Assembly: GCF_963678635.1 (NCBI RefSeq)
Contig: NC_087064.1
Span: 2,357,926 to 2,387,687 of the forward strand
Origin: Symsagittifera roscoffensis
Taxonomy: Eukaryota > Xenacoelomorpha > Acoela > Convolutidae
Reading direction: 5' to 3'
DNA length: 29,762 nt
The notes below the pieces were generated by a model, which was not told where the DNA came from, ran no database searches, and saw only the letters and a list, made by a program, of their open reading frames with translations. Shown here in pieces: positions 21,201 to 29,389 of this stretch. Made by a program: the position numbers and the translations under genes. How positions within the stretch are numbered: position 1 is the stretch's first letter; every line of letters starts with the position of its first letter.

Positions 21201-24200
21201 GTTTGAAGATTGCCCAATTTGCCATGTTCTGGACTAAATTATGTGCGCTTTGAAGAGTTTATTCATAATGCTGAGACGGAAAAGCGAATTATTTATGCGT
21301 GGTGAATTATCCCGCACAACAAAATTGTTCTAAAATCGTTCCGCAGGCTAGCTAATTGGTCGTATTAATTTCGTAAACTTACACTTTGATATTGTCCAAA
21401 ATGTATAAATTTTTAATACTTTATTTTCCCAAAAACTATTCGATACGAATTAAGGGACAATCGGCACATTCAGGGTTTTGCCCTGATATACGAGCAGTCT
21501 TGTTATGAGTATGATTGTTCCGACTTTCGAAGAAAACGGAATATTTATACTCGTTGTGGTTTTTTTAATCAGTCAGTTTTCGCACGCAAATCTATTTCGT
21601 ACCACTCAACATTTTATACTTTGATATTGTCCAAATTTATAGGTTTTCAATATTTTTCCCCAAAAACTATTCCATATGAATTAAGGGACAGCCGGAACAT
21701 TCAGGGCTTTGGCCTGATATACGAGCAGATTTGTTCAGATCTGAAATGTTAAGGAAGGTTACCAATAACGCTTTTATGCTTTAAGAATAAACGACACAAT
21801 AAAGAATTTCAGATTATCCCTAAGTGCCGGTGGATAGGGGTCTTTGAGCTTTATGTTATTTTAGAATTCAACCGTGTTGACCACATTAGGCCAAAATATC
21901 GAATCCAAAAATTCCATAAACTAATCGAAGAAAAAAGGCTAGTCATACAAGTTCATACATTTTTGGAAAATGGTTTAAAAATTGCCCCAAAGTTTTTATT
22001 TTTATTTTTTTTACAAGCGCAAAACGAATTTAGTACTCAATCAAATATTTTCCAAATAACTGTAAGCAAAAGTTAATTTTGTGTGCATAACATTGTCTCA
22101 GATACCAAAAGGTTGGATTATTTTTCCGTTTGTCTGGACATTTTTTTCTTCAAAAAATCTCAAAAAGCTGATTAATTAAATTTCACCTTCAAAAAGCTAG
22201 CATCTTTGAAAAAAATTGGCAACATTTTTTTGATAGTTGCAGACTCCGCGATACATTTAATTTGCTGAGCGTAATTAAAACTCAAGATATATACTAGTAA
22301 ATTCCGCAATAATTTTATAAGAGAATTCCACTCATAAGTTTTGACATACTTAAAGGTTTGTCTCCAGGGTCATTTTCGCACAATTCTGTGGGTCTTTCTA
22401 AAACACAGTTGCTCCTCGTTTTTATAATTTCCCCACTAAAGACTTGTTACAGGCAAACAATAATTGCCATCAGCAGGACGGATTTATAATTTTATTGAGG
22501 GGGGTTTAAGACATCGAAAATTTGTTTGCCTCATTGTTAGGTCGACCAAATTACTATACAAAACTTATTTTGACTAAGTTTTTGCGCCGCAGGCTAGGTT
22601 AAAAAAAGTTTTCAGGTTTTTAGAAGCTTTTTTGTGCTCCCACTCTTAACTAGTATATATTATTGGAGTCGAGTGTTCGAGAATCACAGGGAAGAAGGAG
22701 CGCCCGCCTTCAACCTAAGACACTACTGATCTAATTTAACTTGAACTAAAATCTGATAGGGAAATTCTTCATGCGTGAAATACCGAATGCGCTAAACATT
22801 TGCCAGCCAATCATAATCCATAATTCAAAATTTCGAAAGAAAAAGTGATAAAATCAGCCAATTTCGGCAGTTTTAAATACTCTGATTGGTTGAAAACTTT
22901 CGGGCATTCGATTTTGGGCACATGCGAATAGCCCCCATGTGATGTGATTAGATGACCAGCAGTACTTCCTGCCTCTGTGCTCGCACAGGGTTCCCCAGGA
23001 CACCGACGTGGGGGTGTGTGGAATGGGACAAGTGAACGAGGAGGGGATCAGAACCAACGCAGACTCGCTCAAAGAGGCACACCTCAAGGTCACCTGGTCG
23101 AGTTACTCAATTTTACAACATTATTAATCATAATAACAAATTTGTTTCAAGTAGTGCAATAATCCAACAATATAGAGAACTTATCATTGAAAGAGCAGCA
23201 ACTTGAGCAAATTAAGTGTCGGGTCTATCTATAAGACTTTTGAATCTACTTAAATGAAAAGTGGAGGGAGCTTAATAAAAAAATTTAATTTACCGAATTT
23301 TCGACATATCAGAATGCAGCAAAGCTAAAACTCACTATAGGAAGGTCTGGTGGTAATTTACAGTTTTCATTTCGAGGCGAGAAGATTATTTAGTCGATAC
23401 TATAGGGTGTGGGAGAGACTATTTTTTCATGAAGGCTTTGTTGTGACTGCTTCAAAATTTTCAAAAAAGTGCGGAACATTTATGCTTGGAGTGGTTTGTT
23501 TATTCAGTTCAGTTTCGACTTTTTAACTGAGCTTTTTGACAAAGATTTTGCGTACCATGTAAAAATTATCGTTCTCCTATGCTCAAATATATAAAAAAGT
23601 TCACCTATGATCATTTTTAAGCAAATTATAAAGGTTTGTTTTTGCAACTACTTTGACATCTATTGTTCAAATTGGGATAACCAACGCGCAATATGTTTTG
23701 TTATATTGAATTGTATGAGACTAATTGAATCCTTTCGATTTGAACATAGACAAATTTCGCTATCACAGATATATTATTTACTGCAACATAAAAAACTTTC
23801 TTCTTTACATAGCTTTTCTGGGAGGCGGGGGTAAATTTAAGAAATGAAAATTTTAATAAAGATGCAAAATCGTCTCATTTTTTGAGTGTTCTATAAGATT
23901 TTTTTGTAATTGAAAAGCTTGTGATTGAAAACAATAGAGGTCTTGTTGCTTTAGTTTTTGAAAGAAAGACGGAACATTTGTTCGCGGTGTGGTTTTTTCT
24001 CCAGAAAACTTTCGATTTTTTATTTAGTCCTTTGTCAACGTAATTTATAGTACCATTTGAGCCAACAAGATCTGCAGATCAAAATTACATAAAACAGTTT
24101 ATATGTGATCATTTTTTGAAAAGTTTTTGAGGTTTGAACAATTTCAATTTGAATAAGTTTTGCACAATTCACACGCGAGAAATTTCGTGCTATTAACGCT

Positions 24201-27200
24201 TCTGCGGCTGTTTAATCCGCTCATAAACTGTTACAAATTCAATGGAGGCCAGATATATGGCGTTTTAAAACGTTTTTAGACCCTTAAAAGGCTTTAAAAA
24301 AATTCGATAAGGAAGAGCTCGTTCTCGAAAAATTTAGGAGAATTTTTTCTCCATTTTTTTTTTCATTTGATGATTTCAAAAACTGTTTCAAAGACGTTTA
24401 AGGGCTTTCGGAACATTAAGAGATTTGCTTTTATGATTTTATGCTCTATTAGGCAGCAAATAGTTGTTCAGACTCTGAAGGCTAATGCGGAGTATTCATA
24501 TTGCTGTTGGTTTTTTTGTTATAGGGTGGTTTAAAATTTGGTAGTTTGGCCAGTTTCTGATAAGTAACGCGTGATGTAATTAAATTGCGGCAAATAATTG
24601 GGTCAATTTGTAGAATAAGAGGCGCTAAGTTCTGCCTTTTTTATTTGATATTAGCCTATGGGGGGATAAAAAGAACTGATAAAAAACTTTTGTTTTTGAT
24701 AGTTTCATCAATGTTTCAAGCAAAAGTAACCTTCAAGGCCTCGCCCTGATAAACGAGCAAGCAGTCTTGTTAGTAGTAAGTTTTGATTGATGGAGACTTT
24801 GAAAAATTTTACCCAAAACGCGGAATTGTGACCTTGTTAAAACGCGAATTAGGTAACGAGTATTAAATCATTTAATCATAGTCCTCCAATAATACCAAAA
24901 ATTTCATTCATACCAAATAAGTTTTGTCAACTCTGCAAAATGCGCTGTTTGCTTGCGTTCAATTTTTATGCGACAGTGTTGTATCGTAATCATATCTCCA
25001 GCATCATAATAATTCAAACCACTAACGGAGTGTTGAAGAAACTATGACGCACTGTGATTTTTTCCCCCCGATCTTAGTAAAACCCTAGGGTCGTGGTTCC
25101 GGTTCCAAAAAAAAATTTTGTGAAGAAATAATTGGCATTTTAATTTAAAAAAACAGATGAACTTCACTCTTCGTTTAAAAAAAACGTTAATTCAACTTTT
25201 TTGGATTTTTTTTTTGCTTTTTTATGCAAGGCTATGCGGTCTGAACATTCTTTGCTCAGCAACCAGGGGCTTTTTCCTTTCCCCCACCTGTGGTTTCATA
25301 AGTAATTTTTGTGTTCGCATTGTAGGATTGTTACAAAATTGGCATGCGGACTGATTAGGCCACGACAAACATGTTTGGTCTCCATATTCAACCTTGTAAA
25401 ACCCCTCGTTACACCAAAAAACTGATGCGTATGTGAGGATTTTTTTTTGGGGGGGGGGGGGGGGAGTTGTGGGTGAGAGTTTAATTGGGTACTTGAGTTT
25501 TTGTTTTTTTCCAGGTGGACTACTTCCGGGAGCCCTTCATCCCCATCGTGAATGAGCCGACGTACTGTGACGGGGAACTCATCTGCACCAGTGTCGACGA
25601 AACAGGTAACTATCTCCTTTACAAAAGATTGATTGCGATGTGTCTAATTCATCTTTATCTCATAGAAAATTCGCAATTTTGTCTTCTGTAATAATCGGAG
25701 TTGATCTGATCTGGGATCATCTCGCAAGGGATCATGTATCAGATCAAACTGAGAAACTTTCGAAAAAATTTTCGAAAATTTGTTGTTCTTTTCTGGATCA
25801 CCCCCAAGATTGATTTTGCTAGCTCTTATTTAACGCCAATAAGATATTCTATAGCCAAAATTTTCTGCGCTGCCGGCATATATTAAAAAATTAGGCCACA
25901 AATGTCAATTTTTTTACCAAACTGAAAAATTATTATCCAAACTGAAAAACTGCACTGATCATGATTCTTGGAGTTTGACTAATTTCAGGGGCGGATTCGA
26001 GGGGGGGGGGGGGGGGGGGGGACGGATTTTCAAAAAAATTTCGAAAATTTAAACATTTTTTTAGGTCGACCAAATTGACTTTCCAAGCTCTCCTAAAGCA
26101 TTAAAAAGGCGCTTTTTTGGCCAAATTGTCTGCGCCGCAGGCAAATTTTTGAAAAAAAAGGTAGAAAAAGTCGTTTTCGGGCACCTTTGGAAAATTTTAA
26201 CAAAAAATCGCGTTTTTTTTGGCGCGCACTGCCCACTCTGAGTTAGTATATATTCGCGAAAAATTTGACCCTTTCTATTAGTATATATTGGTGAAAAAGT
26301 TTAGGGTCGGTCGGCCAAAAATGGATTTCTTAAAAAGTACCAAAGGGGGGACCCTTTGGGTCGGCAAGGTGTCAAATCCCTGAAGTAAGAGGGGGCATCC
26401 GCCCCCCCCCCCCCTAAATCTGCCCCTGACTAATTTACCATATATTTTACTGCAATATACAAAAACGATTTACAAAATAAAATGACCAGCGATGGGAGAA
26501 AAAATTTTTTTATTTTGAAAAGTACTTTAAATTGTTTTTGGAGGCCAAAAAGTGAAAAAAAAAGTAAGAAATACGTAGAATTTTACCAACACTTCTTCAC
26601 GTTTTCATTAATATTTTCTGACATTGGCGCAGTTTTTGTTTCAAAATGGTAAACATTTTTTGTACTTCACGTGATGTTATCTGCGCATGAACAATTTCGG
26701 CAGGATTGTCATCACAAGCTGCATTTCGAGCAACTTTGAGGCGTAAGCTCAGCCTGAAAAGCTGGTGTTTGAGTCTGAAATGGGTTGTTTGCAGGGAGCG
26801 GAAAAAAGTAAATACCTTTTATACTTTTTTTCTATACTTTTTTGCTCTTTCTCGAAAGAGCAAAAAAGTATAGAAAAAAAGTATAAAAGGTATTTACTTT
26901 TTTCCGCTCCCTGCAAACAACCCATTTCAGACTCAAACACCAGCTTTTCAGGCTGAGCTTACGCCTCAAAGTTGCTCGCAAAGTTTGATCAAAATCAACA
27001 GATACCTCCTTTTAATTTAAATCTGTCTGTTTAAATTTTGGAAATCAATTATAATCTGTCAAATTTCAAACTTTTAACAACTCATTATGTTTCAGATGCG
27101 AAAATCAGCTACGGTGACTTGGGCTCTCCTCTGTACCAGTTCGACCCAGTGAGTCAGCAGCCCAGTTGTCTGTACGGGGTGGCCAGTTTCTTCCGGTACA

Positions 27201-27307
27201 CTCAGAGGAGGACGGACCAGCTGGGCCATCCGGAGAGCTTCTTCACCAATGTCACCCACTTCGCCCCCTGGATCATGGCCACTATGGAAAAGTGGGAGGG
27301 ACAATAA
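11977..27307 (+). CDS. Secreted serine protease homolog (catalytically dead trypsin-fold protein), six exons
   Basis: The exons are 11977-12244, 12920-13010, 14861-14940, 22952-23088, 25515-25605 and 27096-27307. Every junction is GT-AG and every phase matches, giving 292 residues. The product starts with a signal peptide (about residues 1-20, core ILLAAIVLLC) and a short acidic propeptide-like stretch (FEEFEED). A chymotrypsin-fold domain of usual length follows. Recognisable landmarks are FCGGVFI (67-73), WILTAASC (77-84), DDLALIQL (132-139), LPLC then CGMG (153-172), a Cys pair C210/C216, GDLGSPL (229-235) and FFTNVTHFAPWI near the end. Catalytic His is Ser83, Asp133 is kept, and catalytic Ser is Leu231. 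The S1-pocket Asp position is about Lys225, and the activation IVGG has become ILRGS. The role is therefore non-enzymatic: binding, decoy or co-factor, as in known SPHs, which is inference. The splice model is predicted from sequence only. Confidence 0.85.
12245..12919 (+). other. Protease homolog intron 1
   Basis: This 675-bp intron contains C- and G-rich runs at about 12530-12590 and a short imperfect duplication (cagtcc.agcctaa, near 12620 and 12649). I see no coding or RNA feature. Confidence 0.5.
12920..13010 (+). CDS. Protease homolog exon 2
   Basis: The acceptor is tttgtttag and the donor is CAG then GTAAGA at 13011. Joined in phase with exon 1 it reads ALLRVETADFPNRFRSGLF then LRPRRWIIMG. 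That corresponds to the surface strand and loop between the catalytic His and Asp regions. The length is 91 bases (two completing bases, 29 codons, two left over). An insertion flanked by direct repeats begins only 9 nt after the donor. Confidence 0.8.
13028..13247. mobile_element. 220-bp foldback insertion built of 16-bp repeats, 9 nt after a splice donor
   Basis: Flanking copies of gccaatag (13020-13027 and 13248-13255; 10 bp if the neighbouring c and g are counted) look like a target-site duplication. The left part contains direct repeats of aagtacaacagtgccg. The right part contains the reverse complement (cggcactgttgtactt) repeated three to four times, so the element folds on itself. The ends are roughly inverted, G-rich on the left and C-rich on the right. 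The target repeat starts 9 nt after the exon 2 donor at 13011. It is non-coding. Confidence 0.65.
13545..14000 (+). repeat. Dispersed repeat family R, copy 1
   Basis: Landmarks in order are: gtgtagttttttctgc, ggtgtgataaa, ctgacgtaa, gcctgcttgctt, tcgaataagacaaaaaa, actggtttttctc, aatatgatatatcac and gcctgagtttgcgtg. The same order recurs at 28748-29310 and, more diverged, at 14030-14515. It is AT-rich and non-coding. Boundaries are approximate. Confidence 0.6.
14030..14515 (+). repeat. Dispersed repeat family R, copy 2 (diverged)
   Basis: The family landmarks are in the same order: gtcaattggaaaaca, then a stretch of A-rich sequence, agctcgaactga, accggttcttctcgacactg, cgactgaaaag, aatatgatat and gtggtacctgattttgcatgg. 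It lies head-to-tail after copy 1 in intron 2 of the protease homolog. Confidence 0.5.
14861..14940 (+). CDS. Protease homolog exon 3 (catalytic-Asp region)
   Basis: The acceptor is ttttgtgcag; the donor follows CCCAG at 14941 (GTCAAA, weaker than consensus). It encodes FQAGNGLVAPQDDLALIQL then IFGVFNP. DDLALIQL matches the NDIALLKL signature around catalytic Asp102, so this residue is retained. It ends in phase 1. Confidence 0.8.
15294..15332. repeat. Perfect 17-bp hairpin
   Basis: tattcggatttttgtaa is followed by a 5-base loop (ttccc) and its exact reverse complement. It lies in intron 3. It could be a remnant of a small foldback element; nothing suggests a terminator role here. Confidence 0.6.
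16891..17300. repeat. Foldback repeat with agcataaa/ctcgact arms of about 60 bp
   Basis: The left arm (about 16891-16950) contains tagcataaaactcgactag and, about 40 bases on, tcgagtagcata. The right arm (about 17239-17300) is its reverse complement with some changes (tatgctagtcgat, then ttttatgctagtcgagcttta). The core of about 290 bp is AT-rich. Related unpaired motifs occur at 11235-11335. No target duplication is clear. Confidence 0.55.
17990..18045 (+). repeat. Two tandem tRNA-like A-box segments (possible SINE head remnant)
   Basis: The motif gagggagatagctcaattgg is followed about 30 bases later by gagggagattgctcaattga. Each resembles the 5' end of a tRNA including the internal A box (consensus TRGCNNAGYNGG). 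No anticodon arm, B box (GGTTCGANNCC) or acceptor pairing follows, so neither is a tRNA gene. A decayed tRNA-derived SINE or a duplicated tRNA half is the most I can say. Confidence 0.3.
18467..19032 (-). CDS. Receptor subunit exon 2 (loop C and TM1-TM4)
   Basis: The acceptor is attcttag, with the exon starting at 19032. AA completes the Glu codon, giving ETSCRERTSPTNQGRNFSD and then the pre-TM1 strand AVVTVTFKRL. All four membrane segments and the stop (TGA at 18469-18467) are in this single exon, so no intron splits the short cytoplasmic loop. The intron between the two exons is 193 bp (19033-19225). Confidence 0.9.
18467..19835 (-). CDS. Nicotinic acetylcholine receptor-like Cys-loop channel subunit, two exons
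   Basis: The exons are 19835-19226 and 19032-18467, joined in phase 1 to give 391 residues. The product is a plasma-membrane subunit of a pentameric ligand-gated channel. It has a signal peptide (about 1-20), LTWRDEFLIWDP (81-92), IWTPDVLPYN (108-117), the Cys-loop C153-C167 with FPF(D) inside, and FGSW (171-174). Membrane segments lie at about 235-257, 264-287, 296-320 and 365-389. TM2 begins GEK with Glu at -1', Leu at 9' and Asp at 20', the cation-selective nicotinic pattern. Loop C has one Cys (207) and no vicinal pair, so this is not a classic alpha subunit. The TM3-TM4 loop is only about 44 residues, much shorter than in most nicotinic subunits. The gene is nested antisense in an intron of the protease homolog. 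The family is clear; ligand and subtype are unknown. Confidence 0.9.
19226..19835 (-). CDS. Receptor subunit exon 1 (signal peptide and most of ligand-binding domain)
   Basis: On the minus strand the ATG is at 19835-19833 and the donor GTACGT starts at 19225. The 610 bases hold 203 codons plus G. One exon carries nearly the whole extracellular domain, including loops A, B and D and the Cys-loop. That is unusual, since most animal nicotinic genes split this region over several exons. Upstream of the ATG the minus strand reads taaatataagaatt. I see no obvious acceptor there. Confidence 0.9.
19929..20350. mobile_element. hAT-like non-autonomous element (CAGGGGCGGAT ends), copy 1
   Basis: The left end is caggggcggatct and the right end is aaatccgcccctg, an inverted repeat. 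The flanks ggctcagg (19921-19928) and agctcagg (20351-20358) agree at 7 of 8 bases, an 8-bp target duplication. The interior carries a G-rich run near the left end and a C-run near the right. It shares segments with copy 2: gcgccgcaggcaaa, ggcgcgc, agtatatattgg and a ggggggaccctttgggtcgg palindrome-like block. It has no transposase. It lies about 90 bp upstream of the receptor ATG, relative to that gene. Confidence 0.85.
20406..20545. repeat. 140-bp foldback repeat, paired almost end to end
   Basis: The left end aacgttccgaccacagttg and the right end caactgtggtcggaacgtt are exact inverted repeats continuing for about 24 bp. The interior (aataaatttgaata near 20448 and tattcgaatttattt near 20497; tactttgattattaaagta at the centre) is also largely self-complementary. 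It lies 55 bp after hAT-like copy 1. No target duplication is evident. It would form a long hairpin in RNA from either strand. Confidence 0.7.
20904..21760. repeat. Complex dispersed and direct repeats
   Basis: One unit (ttgttccgattttcgaaga then gtggttttttta) occurs at about 21017-21083 and again at 21514-21584. A second unit (actttgatattgtccaaa, aaaaactattc, gaattaagggaca, ccctgatatacgagcag) occurs at about 21381-21505 and 21617-21735, spaced about 236 bp apart. Shorter relatives occur near 23465, 23960 and 24735, and in inverse orientation near 10963. Non-coding; probably degraded members of one mobile family. Confidence 0.55.
21761..22473. other. Intronic sequence, no gene seen
   Basis: The stretch is AT-rich. 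A faded copy of the GGAATTCCGC/aaaggtttgtct repeat lies at about 22295-22440, related to 7640-7780. Confidence 0.35.
22474..22690. mobile_element. Decayed copy of the hAT-like CAGGGGCGGAT family
   Basis: It starts caggacggattta, then runs through landmarks shared with the intact copies in the same order: a G-run, ttaggtcgaccaaatta, tttgcgccgcaggc, tgctcccactc and tagtatatatt. The right terminal repeat is missing, so the end is approximate. It lies about 260 bp upstream of exon 4. Confidence 0.55.
22952..23088 (+). CDS. Protease homolog exon 4
   Basis: The acceptor is gtgatgtgattag and the donor follows CTCAAG at 23089 (GTCACC). Phase 1 from exon 3 is completed by AT to give Asp. It encodes DQQYFLPLCSHRVP, then the GWG-equivalent VCGMGQVNEEG and ADSLKEAHLK. 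This is the segment that must lie between the Asp region and the C168-C182 loop in a chymotrypsin fold. It ends in phase 0, as exon 5 requires. Confidence 0.8.
23089..25265 (+). other. Protease homolog intron 4 (main part), no gene seen
   Basis: The sequence is AT-rich with scattered short relatives of the 20904-21760 repeats (gcggaacatttatgcttgg near 23470, gacggaacatttg near 23970, ccctgataaacgagcaa near 24745). The open frame at 23607-23834 has no recognisable features. Confidence 0.4.
25266..25485. mobile_element. Inverse-orientation relative of the 8787-8984 MITE, right end decayed
   Basis: It starts ggggctttttcctttccccc, close to the terminal repeat of the intact copy. It then carries the reverse complement of that copy's interior (ccacgacaaacatgtttggt, then aaaacccctcgttaca and atgtgagg). 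The right terminal repeat is replaced by a T-run and a long G-run (about 25457-25475). It ends about 30 bp before the exon 5 acceptor. Confidence 0.6.
25515..25605 (+). CDS. Protease homolog exon 5
   Basis: The acceptor is ttgtttttttccag and the donor follows AACAG at 25606 (GTAACT). It encodes VDYFREPFIPIVNEPTYCDG then ELICTSVDET. PIVNEPTYC corresponds to the 'v(p)ivs...C' strand, and the two Cys (210, 216) correspond to C168-C182, though with a much shortened loop. It ends in phase 1. Confidence 0.85.
25986..26428. mobile_element. hAT-like non-autonomous element, copy 2, with perfect 8-bp target duplication
   Basis: The ends are caggggcggattc and taaatctgcccctg. The flanks are exact copies of actaattt (25978-25985 and 26429-26436). 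The 443-bp interior follows the same order as copy 1: a long G-run, tttaggtcgaccaaattga, tgcgccgcaggcaaa, ggcgcgcactgcccact, agtatatatt (twice), and accaaaggggggacccttt, then a long C-run. It lies in intron 5 of the protease homolog. The G-run and C-run can pair with each other or fold as G-quadruplexes. Confidence 0.9.
26727..26978. repeat. 252-bp nearly perfect palindrome
   Basis: The arms of 125 bases are exact reverse complements. Only the central two bases (26852-26853) fail to pair. The left end is cgagcaactttgaggcgtaa and the centre is gctctttctcgaaagagc. It lies in the last intron of the protease homolog, 117 bp before exon 6. Identical open frames on the two strands are a consequence of the palindrome, not genes. 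I found no convincing target duplication (gcattt on the left, caaagt on the right). It is either a very young foldback element or gene conversion between arms, or an assembly or read artefact. Confidence 0.9.
27096..27307 (+). CDS. Protease homolog exon 6 (3'-terminal)
   Basis: The acceptor is atgtttcag. Phase 1 is completed by AT to give Asp. It encodes DAKISYGDLGSPLYQF where active enzymes have DxCxGDSGGPL: the nucleophile Ser is Leu, the preceding Cys is Ser, and the second Gly of GG is Ser. The tail keeps the SCLYGVASF strand and a typical C-terminal helix (FFTNVTHFAPWIMATM). Stop TAA is at 27305-27307. Confidence 0.9.
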
Positions 27308-27308
27308 A
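27303..27308 (+). promoter_or_regulatory. AATAAA hexamer overlapping the protease homolog stop codon
   Basis: The last codons are GGA CAA TAA, followed by A, so the canonical polyadenylation hexamer spans the stop codon. If it is the signal used, cleavage about 10-30 nt downstream would leave a 3' UTR of only a few tens of bases. I saw no equally good AATAAA in the next 150 bases. Confidence 0.45.
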
Positions 27309-28194
27309 TGGCATTAGGAGAGAAGCCATACATCATAGAACACAAAATGAAAAAGAGAGAGAAAAAACAGGCTGACTAACTAAAATCTGGCCCAAAACGT
27401 TCAATTCGGCTCTTTTCTAACCCCAATTTTTTTGTTACAAGTCAGCATAAAGTCTTTTAATGACCCTCTATTTTTTTGAATTTTTACGACCCTTATTTTT
27501 TATGCTCATAAAAATAGTTGCGTGATTGAACATGTTAATGACATATAGATACAAAAAAAAATTTCGCCATTCAAAGTTCTCTATATTATGAGCATATTGA
27601 ATTAGTTGTCTATCATTCGGTTTGAAATTCAAGGCAGTTTGAAAAGAGCCTTGCGTATCATCAATAATAACAAATATTTATCAATTTAACGTAATGTAAA
27701 ACTTATAAATTAAAAATCAATCACAAACCAGAGCAAGATTATTCGTATCAGGTCAGAGCCCTTAATAATCCGACTGCCGCTTAAGGTTCAGGAAAAACCA
27801 TTTTCCTAAAAAATTTAAATGAAAAATTGATAAGCTTAAAACAAATGTAATGACGTCAAACAACGTATTAATAGTTCCGAATAGCTTGCTTTAATTGCGT
27901 TAGTTGTCGCTAATAAGCAAAATTGACAACTTTCTTGAAATTGAGCTCAGGGCTTCAATATCTTTCAGATTACATAAAATAATCCATTCAAAAGTGGCTA
28001 ATTAAAAACTCGAAGTTTGTCTAAAGAAAAAACCACGCCTAGCACAATTGAATAATCTTTTTTTCTGAATGTCAGAAAAATAGAAAAACTTTATTTCCTG
28101 TAAATAACCAAAATCGAATCTGCTAAAACGTAAAAAAGCTGGGTTGCGATACCTCCATCAGGAATAAAATATCAGCAACAAAATGTGTCAAAAA
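27309..28194. other. 3' flank of the protease homolog, no gene seen
   Basis: The sequence is AT-rich with no coding frame, RNA gene or clear repeat that I can support. Confidence 0.4.
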
Positions 28195-28262
28195 TTTTTC
28201 TCATCAAAAATTAACACCACTCAATATCATTTGTGGTGCCTATTTTGCGGAAAAACAAAAAC
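28195..28262 (+). repeat. Short fragment of dispersed repeat family R
   Basis: The segment with cactcaatatcatttgtggt, then gcctattttgcggaaaaac, resembles the 3' end of the family R copies (tatttgtggtacctgattttgc, at 14475). Confidence 0.35.
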
Positions 28263-28747
28263 AAAAAAAAATGAATTGTCCAAATGTCCTTAAATTTCTA
28301 GGAAAAGTCGTCTTCTAAATATTTTCCGATAAAAAAATGGCAACATTTTTTATTATCGCTCGCATCAGAAGAAACTGATACATATTGAGACAAAAATGAT
28401 GCAGGTCTGAATCAAGAGCTCAACAGCAAAAAAGTATAGCTATTTTTGACAATAAATAGATTGACTGAATAATTTGATGAACGTAAATTTTGATTATTTC
28501 TTATGTTACAACTTGTGATTTGGATTAGCAGGTAACAAATCATTTCTATTCATGCAAACCTAGAAACTGCATAATCGCACAAAAAGCGGAGGTCAATCTT
28601 ACTAGAAATCTTATGCTTTCCAGTTAGGGCTTCCACTCCCTCCCCCAGTTTCGAATCCAAATTTCAAACAAAAATCACTGAGCTATCTTGTTTTGTGCGG
28701 TTAAAATTTTCCGAAAAAAGTAAGATGAAATGAAACAAGGGTAGCCG

Positions 28748-29310
28748 GTTACTCTGCAAGTAGCACAGAATGTTCCGACCATAGTCTTTACAAAACTACA
28801 GAAAAAAATGTCAAATCAGTGTAGTTTTTTTTCTGCGTGGTGTGATAAAGGGATCTGACGTAAAAGTATAAGCTAGGCATATTCGAAAATTATAGTAAAA
28901 TAGGTCAATTGGACAATTTTTTCAAAAAATAGCTAGAAAAACAGAAAAATCGAGAAAAAAATTTTAAAAGTTTCAATATAAATTTTTCAATTTAAATTTT
29001 TTTGCAGAAGTTTTTTTGTAAAGTTTTTGATTCTAAAATGTAGCTAGAGACTCCACAAAACTATTGCTTAAAATTAAGTTTTTTAAGATTTCAATTAGGC
29101 ATAATTAAGCTAGTGCACGCCTGCTTGCTCGCTTAATTCGCTCGAAATAAGACAAAAAAACCAAAAAATTTCAAACTGGTTTTTCTCGACACTGGGAAAT
29201 TTTTTGGAAAATTTTTTATATGGTTTGCATCACGACTGAAAGGGTTTCAATATGATATATCACTAAAACCAGCCCGATGACTATTTGAGGTACCTGATTT
29301 TGCGTGGAAA
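28748..29310 (+). repeat. Dispersed repeat family R, copy 3
   Basis: This is the most complete copy in the window and aligns in order with 13545-14000: gtgtagttttttttctgcg, ggtgtgataaag, ctgacgtaaaagtat, gcctgcttgctcgctt, cgaaataagacaaaaaa, aactggtttttctcgacac, cgactgaaag, aatatgatatatcac and gaggtacctgattttgcgtgg. Its first bases include tgttccgaccatagt, similar to the end motif of the foldback at 20406-20545. It is non-coding. Confidence 0.6.
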
Positions 29311-29389
29311 AAACTCAAACAAATCCGAATACATAGTTTTTCTCAATCTTCAATGGTCAAACAACAGTGATACTATCTAAGAAGAGCAG

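Larger units (their letters stand above)
14941..22951 (+). other. Protease homolog intron 3 (8 kb), hosting a nested gene
   Basis: This is the longest intron of the gene. It holds the receptor gene on the opposite strand (18467-19835) and several repeats listed separately. The parts between about 15340 and 16890 and between 17310 and 18460 have no gene I can support. Open frames there are AT-rich and lack domains. A GC-richer patch lies at about 16021-16210. Confidence 0.7.

Noticed and set aside
22977-23162. Open frame starting MLAQGSPGHRR
   Set aside because: It is a shadow of exon 4. The real frame reads LPLCSHRVP and CGMG and fits the splice phases on both sides.
26749-26956. Two almost identical 63-codon open frames on opposite strands
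   Set aside because: They are an automatic result of the 252-bp palindrome: each strand reads the same sequence. There is no start context, homology or splice logic.
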